A DNA stretch of 6,853 nt from Acetofilamentum sp. (GTDB lineage Bacteria > Bacteroidota > Bacteroidia > Bacteroidales > JAFGUD01): contig DYKL01000192.1 of assembly GCA_020722645.1 (NCBI GenBank), forward strand, positions 1 through 6,853, in the 5' to 3' direction. The translations under genes and the position numbers were made by a program. Numbering within the stretch: position 1 is the stretch's first letter; each line of letters opens with the position of its first letter. Below, piece by piece: positions 1 to 5,446 of the stretch. The notes under the pieces were generated by a model. The model saw only the letters and a program-made list of their open reading frames with translations, did not search any database and had not been told where the DNA came from.

Positions 1-4
1 TCTT

Positions 5-121
5 TCACGAAGACTGCATTCGGTTACATTGTTCCGAAAACTCCGACTGACACCAAACACCAGCCGTTTCGGTAAGGACAAGTGGTAGAACACTTGGAGT
101 TATTAAACGTAACTCATTCAT
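5..121 (-). other. Small open frame (38 codons) inside the structured element, coding status doubtful
   Basis: A minus-strand ATG at 121 opens a 38-codon frame beginning MNELRLITPS and ending QCNRMQSS before a TGA at 5-7. It contains no recognisable domain, signal peptide or membrane segment. Its first codons lie over the 97-115 hairpin, and no ribosome binding site is visible. Short open frames of this kind commonly arise by chance in dispersed structured repeats, and I think that is the better explanation. It is recorded because homologous copies elsewhere would help identify the element. Confidence 0.15.
79..115. repeat. Two abutting perfect hairpins
   Basis: CAAGTG-GTAGAA-CACTTG occupies 79-96 and is followed with no gap by GAGTTA-TTAAACG-TAACTC at 97-115. 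Each has a perfect 6-bp stem, with loops of 6 and 7 bases. No T-run follows on either strand, so these are not ordinary intrinsic terminators. Tandem hairpins of this kind are typical of structured RNA or of single-strand-recognised DNA ends. Confidence 0.6.
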
Positions 122-131
122 TTACAGCACA

Positions 132-290
132 TTACCTCGAAATAACGAAAAAATACCACGGTTGAACGTTACAGGCAGAAGGAGCTATTCTTGCTGCTTC
201 CATAATCTGCATCAGTTTTTCTTTTTCAACGGTTTTTTGTAAGTAAGACCTGCACGAAAATCTTTTTTTTGCAATTTCAATAAAAGGCAT
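132..290 (-). pseudogene. Nitroreductase family protein, N-terminal fragment (52 codons)
   Basis: The ATG at 290 opens a frame that reads MPFIEIAKKRFSCRSY, then VEKEKLMQIMEAARIAPSAC followed by NVQPWYFFVIS, and then meets a TAA at 132-134. The (R/K)RxSxRxY start and the APSACNxQPW motif near residues 37-45 are characteristic of FMN-dependent nitroreductases. In that family they form the first helices and part of the FMN phosphate and ring pocket. Family members are usually about 170-220 residues, so some 70% of the protein is missing. The family match continues to about residue 51 and ends where the GC-richer structured sequence begins. This suggests interruption by an inserted element rather than a point mutation; the rest of the gene may lie outside the window. 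The leader (AAAAAGAATT) is A-rich without a Shine-Dalgarno site. An in-frame GTG lies upstream, but ATG fits the family start. Family assignment is confident; the cause of truncation is inferred. Confidence 0.75.
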
Positions 291-310
291 AATTCTTTTT
301 TTATTTTTCA

Positions 311-338
311 CACCACTAAGACACTAAGATACACTAAA
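311..338. repeat. Short degenerate CACTAAG direct repeat
   Basis: CACTAAG occurs at 314-320 and 322-328, with CACTAAA at 332-338, preceded by CAC at 311-313. Read on the minus strand it is a run of CTTAGTG/TTTAGTG words about 20 bases upstream of the nitroreductase start. From memory, closely similar CTTAGTGTCTTAGTGGTG strings recur upstream of genes in many environmental bacterial genomes. I cannot verify that here and know no assigned function. Confidence 0.6.
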
Positions 339-350
339 TTTAAAATTCTT

Positions 351-691
351 CATTCGATATTCATTATTCAACATTCTTCATTCGATATTCATTATTCAAC
401 ATTTTTCATTCGATATTCATTATTCAACATTCTTCATTCGATATTCATTATTCAACATTTTTCATTCGATATTCATTATTCAACATTTTTCATTCGATAT
501 TCATTATTCAACATTTTTCATTCGATATTCATTATTCAACATTTTTCATTCGATATTCATTATTCAACATTCTTCATTCGATATTCATTATTCAACATTT
601 TTCATTCGATATTCATTATTCAACATTTTTCATTCGATATTCATTATTCAACATTTTTCATTCGATATTCATTATTCAACATTCTTCATTC
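351..691. repeat. Tandem array of twelve 28-bp units
   Basis: Units start at 351, 379, 407, 435, 463, 491, 519, 547, 575, 603, 631 and 659, an exact period of 28. Seven further bases of unit sequence run to 691, and a degraded partial unit precedes at 341-350. Each unit reads CATTCGATATTC then ATTATTCAACATT followed by CTT or TTT. The only variation is that one base (C in units 1, 3, 8 and 12; T in the others). On the minus strand the unit splits into four 7-mers: (G/A)AATGTT, GAATAAT, GAATATC and GAATGAA. There are no unique spacers, so this is not a CRISPR. The plus strand has no stop in any frame but also no ATG. The array fills the gap between the glycosyltransferase and the nitroreductase fragment and overlaps the last bases of the former, so it would be transcribed as its 3' untranslated region. 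No function is known to me. Confidence 0.97.
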
Positions 692-1667
692 TTTCATAGA
701 ATCCTTTTCCTTTCACCCCGTATTCATCTTTTTTGAAAACAGGTTGTAAAAATCCGAAACCGTAACCAAAAAGTTGTACAAATGATGTTATAATTGATAA
801 AAAAGCTACTTTGATATTTTTATTTTTGATTAATGAGTTAAAAAACAGTAAAAAAATGTATAAAATCAAAGGTGTAAATGCAAACCACCAGATAAATGAG
901 AGTCCAATTAAAGTAAAAACGCCAAAAATAAAAGCTGTTGGTGCAAGATAGAAGATTTTGAAAGTTTCCGGATAAATTTTTGAAATGATGTGTCTTGTTT
1001 TTCCGAATCTGAAAACCTGTTTGAAAAAGCTTGCAAGTGTGTTTCTGCGTTTGTGATAAACAAAGCATCCTTTAAAAAGTTTGGTTTTGTATCCTCTTTT
1101 AATGAGTTCAATTGCAAAAACCATATCTTCGCCAGGGTGCATTTTGGTGATTGGAAAGCCCCCCATTTCATCAAAGATAGATTTTTTTAAACCGAGGTTA
1201 AAGCTTCTTGGGTAGAATTTATCGACTTTTTCGCCGCCTCTGATGTTTCCGGTTGTAAGAAAAGAAGTCATAGAGTAGCTGATAGCTTTTTGTGTGCTGT
1301 TAAAAGAAGGGTTTGCGGCATCAGGTCCTCCGTATATATCAGTATCTTCGGCAGAAAGGTTTTTATTGACTTTTTCAAAATAATCTGGCGGTAAAATGCA
1401 GTCAGAATCCACAAAAACAACGTATTCTCCCGATGCGCGTTCGACTCCGTAATTTCTTGCTATCGCAGGTTTTTCGTTTTTTTTGTAATAATATTTTATG
1501 TTCAGTTTGTCGTAATATTTTTCAACTTCGCTTTTGCAGTCTATTTTTGAACCGTCTTCAACAATTATTAGTTCAAAATCTTTAAAAGTTTGTTCTGATA
1601 ACGAAAGCAGCAGTTCTTCAACTTCGTCGGGGCGGTTAAAAACAGGGACAATTAGAGAAAATTTCAT
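672..1667 (-). CDS. Family 2 glycosyltransferase with C-terminal membrane segments
   Basis: A 331-residue GT-A fold enzyme predicted to transfer a sugar from a nucleotide-sugar donor, probably in envelope or exopolysaccharide synthesis at the inner membrane. The N-terminus KFSLIVPVFNRP and the IIVEDGS motif (35-40) form the nucleotide-binding start. FVDSDC (85-90) holds the DxD metal-binding aspartates D87 and D89. PGED (178-181) supplies the likely catalytic acid. About three hydrophobic segments follow (roughly 238-256, 258-280 and 290-310), as in membrane-anchored GT2 enzymes. The start is the ATG at 1667, immediately before the conserved motif; an in-frame TTG seven codons upstream has no support. 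A TTTG-N21-TAAATTTG promoter lies just upstream. The last four codons (KNVE) and the TAA stop lie inside the final 28-bp repeat unit, so the native C-terminus was probably altered by the repeat. There is no terminator before the array. Donor and acceptor cannot be told from sequence. Confidence 0.9.
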   Translation of the reverse strand: MKFSLIVPVFNRPDEVEELLLSLSEQTFKDFELIIVEDGSKIDCKSEVEKYYDKLNIKYYYKKNEKPAIARNYGVERASGEYVVFVDSDCILPPDYFEKVNKNLSAEDTDIYGGPDAANPSFNSTQKAISYSMTSFLTTGNIRGGEKVDKFYPRSFNLGLKKSIFDEMGGFPITKMHPGEDMVFAIELIKRGYKTKLFKGCFVYHKRRNTLASFFKQVFRFGKTRHIISKIYPETFKIFYLAPTAFIFGVFTLIGLSFIWWFAFTPLILYIFLLFFNSLIKNKNIKVAFLSIITSFVQLFGYGFGFLQPVFKKDEYGVKGKGFYERMKNVE

Positions 1668-1685
1668 TTGTGTTTTTTTAGATTG

Positions 1686-1718
1686 CAAATTTAGTATTAG
1701 GTTTTAAAAAACTGCAAA
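1686..1718 (-). promoter_or_regulatory. Bacteroidota-type promoter for the glycosyltransferase
   Basis: Read on the minus strand, TTTG (1718-1715) is followed after 21 bases by TAAATTTG (1693-1686). This matches the Bacteroidota -33/-7 pattern TTTG...TAnnTTTG. The -7 element ends 18 bases before the ATG, so the leader would be very short. The assignment is by pattern only. Confidence 0.6.
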
Positions 1719-1731
1719 TTATTAAAAAAAA

Positions 1732-1762
1732 TTTGAAGTTATTATTTAATTCAGTAAATTTG
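1732..1762 (+). promoter_or_regulatory. Bacteroidota-type promoter for the DUF5606-type gene
   Basis: TTTG (1732-1735), a 19-base spacer and TAAATTTG (1755-1762) give an exact match to the TTTG-N19-TAnnTTTG pattern. The predicted transcript starts near 1768, leaving a leader of about 58 bases. The site lies back to back with the divergent glycosyltransferase promoter, the two -33 elements being 13 bases apart. Confidence 0.7.
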
Positions 1763-1825
1763 TCGGTCTTTTTTTTAGATTGTTTTTTATTTACAAATAT
1801 TACAAACATAACAAACTAACATAGT

Positions 1826-2305
1826 ATGGATTTGAAAAAAATTATTACAATTGCCGGACAACCTGATTTGTTTGAGCTGATTAACAATACACACAAAGGT
1901 ATTATTGTGGAGTCAATTATTACAAAAAGACGTCAGCAGGCATTTGCTTCTCAAAGAGTAAATACGCTGAAAGATATTGCTGTTTTTACCGAAGACGGAG
2001 AGATAAAATTAGCAGAAGTTTTTGTAAAAATTTATAAACATCAGCAAGGCGGACAAGCACCGGAACATAAAGCTTCAAACGAAGAAATCAAAAAGTTTTT
2101 TGATGAATTTTTTCCTGAATATGACAAAGAAAAAGTTAAATTATCGGCAATGAAAAAAATTCTGAAATGGTACAATATCCTAAATGAACACGGATTCGTT
2201 GATGATAAAATTGAAGAGGAAAAATCGGAAAATGAAGCCGAAACTGAAACTACAGAAAAACAAGATGAAACACCCATGAGAACCTTAAAGTTCTCACACC
2301 AATAG
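1826..2305 (+). CDS. DUF5606-type conserved Bacteroidota protein
   Basis: A 159-residue soluble protein with no signal peptide or membrane segment. Residues 1-75 (MDLKKIITIAGQPDLFELI, then GIIVESI and the later LKDIAVFTEDGEIKLAEVF) match what I know as DUF5606, a small domain found almost only in Bacteroidota and without an established function. Residues 83-126 form a predicted helical segment (NEEIKKFFDEFFPEYD, then KILKWYNIL) also typical of the family, in which FPEYD and W-Y-N-L are recurring positions. The tail from about 128 is acidic, Glu/Thr-rich and probably disordered. The ATG at 1826 starts directly on the conserved MDLKK. In other Bacteroidota genomes I recall it near ruvX and the deformylase gene, but here it stands alone between a divergent glycosyltransferase and convergent secG. 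Family identity is fairly sure; function is unknown. Confidence 0.88.
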   Translation: MDLKKIITIAGQPDLFELINNTHKGIIVESIITKRRQQAFASQRVNTLKDIAVFTEDGEIKLAEVFVKIYKHQQGGQAPEHKASNEEIKKFFDEFFPEYDKEKVKLSAMKKILKWYNILNEHGFVDDKIEEEKSENEAETETTEKQDETPMRTLKFSHQ

Positions 2306-2370
2306 AATGAAAATAATTACAAATCAACGACTTACAAAATTATTTACACATGAAAATAAAAGTGAAGAAT

Positions 2371-2398
2371 AAAAAAACGGGTTTAAACCCGTTTTTTT
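2371..2398. terminator. Perfect 28-bp palindromic bidirectional terminator
   Basis: Seven A, CGGGTTTAAACCCG, then seven T form a perfect palindrome. On either strand it gives a short G/C-rich stem followed by a U-run, the form of a rho-independent terminator. It lies between the stop of the plus-strand DUF5606-type gene (2305) and the stop of the minus-strand secG (2414), so it can end both convergent transcripts. Confidence 0.93.
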
Positions 2399-2413
2399 AT
2401 GTCTTGTTTCTTT

Positions 2414-2749
2414 TTAATCCTCTTCGGGAGGAGTTGTTAATTGAACAGGATTTTGAGGAGCTTGATTAAAATCGGTACCTTGTATTATTTCATACATATC
2501 CGGTTGGTTGTCTCCTTCTTGTTGTCTTGGAATAGAAATAGTTGCAACTAAACTCAAACCCAAAATAACAAGGGCTAATGTCCAAGTTGTTTTTTCCAGA
2601 AATTTGTTGGTTTGAGCAACACCGCCAAATTGTCCGGCTCCGGTAAAACCGGAAGCTAAACCACCTCCTTTAGGATTTTGAACTAATACTATCCATATTA
2701 ACAAAACGCTTACAATGATTATTAAAACTACTGCTAAAAAATACCACAT
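2414..2749 (-). CDS. secG: Protein translocase subunit SecG
   Basis: A 111-residue inner-membrane subunit of the SecYEG channel; SecG assists the SecA-driven translocation cycle. Two hydrophobic helices are visible at about 3-23 and 54-73. Between them is the family signature LVQNPKGGGLASGF followed by a Gly/Gln-rich stretch and NKFLEKTTW. The C-terminal tail from about 75 is polar and acidic, ending TTPPEED, a common extension in Bacteroidota. The gene lies 28 bases downstream of the Lys/Glu-rich TPR gene on the same strand, and no separate promoter is visible in the gap, so co-transcription is likely. It is last in the run and ends at the bidirectional terminator. Confidence 0.95.
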   Translation of the reverse strand: MWYFLAVVLIIIVSVLLIWIVLVQNPKGGGLASGFTGAGQFGGVAQTNKFLEKTTWTLALVILGLSLVATISIPRQQEGDNQPDMYEIIQGTDFNQAPQNPVQLTTPPEED

Positions 2750-2777
2750 ATCTCTTAAATTTAATGTATAATTTTAT

Positions 2778-4802
2778 TTATTTTTTATTTTGTATCTCTT
2801 TTATTTTTTCTGCAAATAAAGAACTTTTTTCGGGATATTTCAAAATTAATTTTTTGTAAGTTTCTATAGCTTTTTCATATAAGCCTTGCAGAGCATAGAT
2901 TTCAGCTAATCTTTCTGTTACAATTTCCGGTTCTTTTATGCTCTTTTCGGACAAATCTTTTTCTGTTTCGGGTGTTTTTTTTCTGTCTAAAGTTGGTTGT
3001 TCTATCAAAAATTTGTCGATTAAGTCTGTAGGTTTGTTTTTATTTGTTCTTTTAGAAATTTTTTCAAGTATTTTATCTGCTGCGGTTTTTGGTTTATCTT
3101 CTTGTGTTTCTTTTTCTTTCACTTGCTCTTCAACAACAGTTACTTCTTTATTTTCTTCGATTTTAATCTCGTCTATTATTTCAAAAACTTCAATATCGGA
3201 TTTAATCTCTTCTTTTTGTTCTGTTACAGGCTGTTCGATTTTTGTTTCTGTTATGTTTTCCGGTTCTACTTTATCTAATTCAAAAACAATAGGTTCTTCT
3301 TTTTTCGTCTCTGATTTTTTTAATTTTTCCAAAATTTTATCAGCCGCAGTTTTCATCTCTTCATTGTTCATCTCTTTTTCTGTTTCAACTGTTTTTTCTT
3401 CAATATTTTTGTTTTCTATTGTTTCAATTTCAGTTTCTTCCTTTTTTACGTTCTTTCTGTTTTTAAGTTTTTCGATAATTAAATCGGCAGCAGTTTTTTT
3501 AGATGTTTTTTGTTCAGAAATTTCTTCGGTTTTTACCTCTTCAATAATTTTTTCTTCTGTTAATTCAACATTTTTGTTTTCTAAATCTGTTTTTTGTTCA
3601 GAAATTTCTTCGGTTTTTACCTCTTCAATAATTTTTTCTTCTGTTAATTCAACATTTTTGTTTTCAAAATCATCTTTTTCAGCAATAATTTCTTCTGTTT
3701 TTATCTCTTCTGTATTCTTTTCTTCAGTTAAGTTAAGTGTTTTGTTTTCTTCGTCAGATTTTATCTTTTCGTTTGTTTTTTCTTCAACTAAATCAGCCGT
3801 TTTGTTTTCTAAGTTGTTTTTTTCTTTAACTAAATCAGCGGCTTTTTTAGATTTTTTTTCAGTTATCTTTTTTCCTATAACGTTTTCTGTTTCCTGTGAA
3901 GTGAGTTTTTCGTTTTTAAGTCTGTTAATTTTTGATAGAACATCATCGGCAATGTCAAAACTTTCTTTTTCAGGCTCAATAATTTCAGTTTGTATTTTTT
4001 CAATTTTTAATTCGGGAGTTGTTCCGTTCTCAATAACTGATAGTTTTTCTTCAGTAATAATTTCAGGTGCCGTTTCGATTTTTTCTTCAATAATTTTTTC
4101 TTCGATATTTATTTCGAGAGTAACTTTACTTTTATCTTCTTTCGTTTGTTCAATAGTTTTTTCTTCTTTTTTGTCAATTACTTCTGTATTAACATTATCA
4201 GTTGTTATAATTTTTTCGGCTGTTTGTTCGATTTTTGGAGTTTCTTTTACAGGCTCGTCAAGTGCAAAGAATTTTTTTACGTCAATGTTATTTTCTTTCA
4301 GTAATTTAGATAATTCTGCAAAATTTTCGGCTTTGGGAATAATAATATTCTGAATAATTTTTTGATGATGAGCTTTTTGTCTTTCAAATAATTCGGGGTC
4401 AAACTCAACATCTTCTTTATCTTTTTTAGATGCTTTTTCTTTTTTGTCGGGTTTGGTTTCGCTTACTTTTTCTTTTTTGTCGGTAATTTCTTTATCAATT
4501 TCTTTATTTTGGGGCTCTTTTATTAGTTCATTCTCAAGTTTTTTTGTTTTTTCAGGACTTGGAGCTGAATACACTTCAAATAATTTCTGATAAATATTTT
4601 TTCTGTCATTTATAAAAATGGCATATTTGTTCAATTCAGTTTCAAAATTACTGTTATTATTTTTTTTTAGGGCTACCAAATACAAATTATAAACAGTTTC
4701 AAAAAAAGGATATTTGGAAATTAAATCTTTGATTTGAGGAAAGTCAGTCGAACGAACTTCTTGCTTGCCATTTATAAAACTAATTAATTCAGAAAGTTGC
4801 AT
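2778..4802 (-). CDS. Lys/Glu-rich protein with conserved N-terminal region, internal repeats and a C-terminal TPR
   Basis: A 674-residue protein without a signal peptide, presumably cytoplasmic. Residues 1-80 (MQLSELISFINGKQ, then FPQIKDLISKYPFFETVYNL) form a compact helical region that I associate with Bacteroidota proteins encoded beside lptE and secG. A second ordered patch lies at about 133-185 (FDPELFERQKAHHQKII). Most of 186-590 is charged low-complexity Lys/Glu/Thr sequence, likely disordered or coiled coil. It contains 28-residue repeats of form ENKxxxLxEEK; two adjacent copies are nearly identical (about 378-433). Four short segments of type AADxIxEKL or AADLVKEK recur. LIDKFL at 594-599 is a conserved motif of related proteins, and about 627-660 form one TPR unit (EIYALQGLYEKAIETYKKLI). 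A scaffold or assembly role is inferred only from the TPR and the neighbours. The ATG at 4802 sits 42 bases after lptE, with a promoter-like site in that gap. Confidence 0.85.
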   Translation of the reverse strand: MQLSELISFINGKQEVRSTDFPQIKDLISKYPFFETVYNLYLVALKKNNNSNFETELNKYAIFINDRKNIYQKLFEVYSAPSPEKTKKLENELIKEPQNKEIDKEITDKKEKVSETKPDKKEKASKKDKEDVEFDPELFERQKAHHQKIIQNIIIPKAENFAELSKLLKENNIDVKKFFALDEPVKETPKIEQTAEKIITTDNVNTEVIDKKEEKTIEQTKEDKSKVTLEINIEEKIIEEKIETAPEIITEEKLSVIENGTTPELKIEKIQTEIIEPEKESFDIADDVLSKINRLKNEKLTSQETENVIGKKITEKKSKKAADLVKEKNNLENKTADLVEEKTNEKIKSDEENKTLNLTEEKNTEEIKTEEIIAEKDDFENKNVELTEEKIIEEVKTEEISEQKTDLENKNVELTEEKIIEEVKTEEISEQKTSKKTAADLIIEKLKNRKNVKKEETEIETIENKNIEEKTVETEKEMNNEEMKTAADKILEKLKKSETKKEEPIVFELDKVEPENITETKIEQPVTEQKEEIKSDIEVFEIIDEIKIEENKEVTVVEEQVKEKETQEDKPKTAADKILEKISKRTNKNKPTDLIDKFLIEQPTLDRKKTPETEKDLSEKSIKEPEIVTERLAEIYALQGLYEKAIETYKKLILKYPEKSSLFAEKIKEIQNKK
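3505..3672 (-). repeat. Two adjacent 84-bp in-frame direct repeats
   Basis: Copies 3505-3588 and 3589-3672 are identical over their first 77 bases and differ at only two of the last seven (3582/3666 and 3588/3672). Eighty-four bases is 28 codons, so the duplication keeps frame. Farther-diverged copies of the same ENKxxxLxEEKxxEE unit lie to the right on the plus strand, that is upstream in the gene. The near identity points to recent duplication or ongoing homogenisation. Confidence 0.95.
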
Positions 4803-4827
4803 AGTATATTTTTTAAAAAAGATGAAA

Positions 4828-4859
4828 CAAAAGTATATAATATTTTACCAATTTACAAG
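4828..4859 (-). promoter_or_regulatory. Possible promoter for the TPR gene and secG
   Basis: On the minus strand CTTG (4859-4856), 20 bases and TACTTTTG (4835-4828) approximate the TTTG/TAnnTTTG pattern. The -7 element matches fully; the -33 has one mismatch and lies within the last codons of lptE. It ends 25 bases before the ATG at 4802. In AT-rich DNA such matches occur by chance, so confidence is moderate. Confidence 0.45.
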
Positions 4860-5357
4860 AGCACTGTTAAAAATATCGTCAACAATTTTTTCGGTAATTT
4901 CTACAATCAGCTGATCTTCAACGTCTGAGAGGTTTTGAGTATTACTATAATCGGCATACCACGAAAAAGTTTTTTCAAAATTATTTTTTGGTAATTTGAA
5001 ATTTGTGTATTTAACTTTAACAGTAATGGTCAATCTGTTTGATGCCGCAGTCTCTCCGCTTTGGATATCAATCGGATTGACAGAGTAGCCCGTAATAAAT
5101 CCTTCGATGTTCATATCACCGTCTCTCGAAACCAAATTTAAAGGTGTTTGATTAACAAAACGTTTGAGCATTTCGTCGTAGATTACTTGAGATAAATTTG
5201 GGTTTATAATTTCAGCAGTATTATCCAAATACTTTATGCTGATTGTTTTTGCATCGCCGTAATCTGCACCGGAAAAAGATAAAGTGTAAAATTTACATCC
5301 CGAAAAAAATATAACCAGAATGTTTAAGTATAATATTTTAGACCAATTTTTTTTCAT
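4845..5357 (-). CDS. lptE: LptE-family LPS-assembly lipoprotein
   Basis: A 170-residue outer-membrane lipoprotein, expected to form a plug in the LptD barrel and help insert lipopolysaccharide into the outer leaflet. The N-terminus is a lipoprotein signal: KK near the start, a hydrophobic core (ILYLNILVIFF) and the lipobox FFSGC with C21 as the acylated cysteine. After it comes YTLSFSGADYGDAKTISI, the typical opening of the Bacteroidota LptE family, followed by alternating strands and a C-terminal helix (DQLIVEITEKIVDDIFNSAL). Length fits the family (about 160-180). It lies 135 bases downstream of the sigma-54 activator and 42 bases upstream of the TPR gene, all on one strand. I see no clear TAnnTTTG promoter in the 135-base gap, so it may depend on read-through from the regulator. 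LptD is not in the window. Confidence 0.88.
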   Translation of the reverse strand: MKKNWSKILYLNILVIFFSGCKFYTLSFSGADYGDAKTISIKYLDNTAEIINPNLSQVIYDEMLKRFVNQTPLNLVSRDGDMNIEGFITGYSVNPIDIQSGETAASNRLTITVKVKYTNFKLPKNNFEKTFSWYADYSNTQNLSDVEDQLIVEITEKIVDDIFNSALVNW

Positions 5358-5446
5358 TTCTTTATCTCAAATGTTTGTTTGATGCTATGTGTTGAATTTT
5401 TATTGTGTGTTTTTAAATAACTAAATCAAAAAATAAACCAAAAATT

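Larger units (their letters stand above)
1..137. repeat. Structured, GC-richer sequence interrupting a nitroreductase; probable repeat or mobile-element end
   Basis: The first 120 bases are about 43% G+C by direct count, visibly above the AT-rich DNA around them. Several short perfect inverted repeats are present: TTCGG/CCGAA (19-23 with 34-38), CCG-TTT-CGG (64-72), CAAGTG/CACTTG (79-84 with 91-96) and GAGTTA/TAACTC (97-102 with 110-115). The last two hairpins abut directly. The right boundary lies near 132-140, where the minus-strand nitroreductase reading frame stops matching its family. The left boundary is outside the window. I do not recognise the element. Candidates are the end of an IS200/IS605-like element, a non-autonomous palindromic element, an integron-type recombination site or a structured RNA. 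A mis-assembly junction is also possible. The element call is inference; the hairpins and base composition are seen. Confidence 0.45.

Noticed and set aside
1..137. tRNA, tmRNA or RNase P RNA
   Set aside because: I found no cloverleaf with a T-loop and acceptor stem, no tmRNA ends and no conserved RNase P core on either strand.
351..686. Repeat protein encoded on the plus strand of the array
   Set aside because: All three plus frames are free of stops through the array, but the repeat contains no plus-strand ATG, upstream sequence has stops just before it, and the hypothetical product looks like a by-product of a short repeat.
351..691. CRISPR array
   Set aside because: The repeats abut with an exact 28-bp period and no unique spacers; no cas gene is present.
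838..1190. Short open frames on both strands inside the glycosyltransferase
   Set aside because: They are out of frame with a gene that has clear motifs throughout, and none has a recognisable domain or leader.
1668..1688. Extending the glycosyltransferase start to the TTG at 1688
   Set aside because: The seven extra codons overlap the predicted -7 element, and the ATG at 1667 sits directly before the conserved FSLIVPVFN start.
2307..2372. Small plus-strand frame (21 codons) after the DUF5606-type gene
   Set aside because: The peptide MKIITNQRLTKLFTHENKSEE segment (only 21 residues, truncated here for discussion to its start MKIITNQRL) has no recognisable family, and its stop runs into the terminator; probably 3' untranslated sequence.
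351..3672. Link between the 28-bp array and the 84-bp (3 x 28) gene duplication
   Set aside because: The two sequences are unrelated. Eighty-four bases simply reflects a 28-residue protein repeat.
2938..4353. Long plus-strand open frame (471 codons) rich in Ser, Phe and Ile
   Set aside because: It is the antisense of the Lys/Glu-rich TPR gene. Purine-rich low-complexity codons leave few stops on the opposite strand, and the translation shows no domain.
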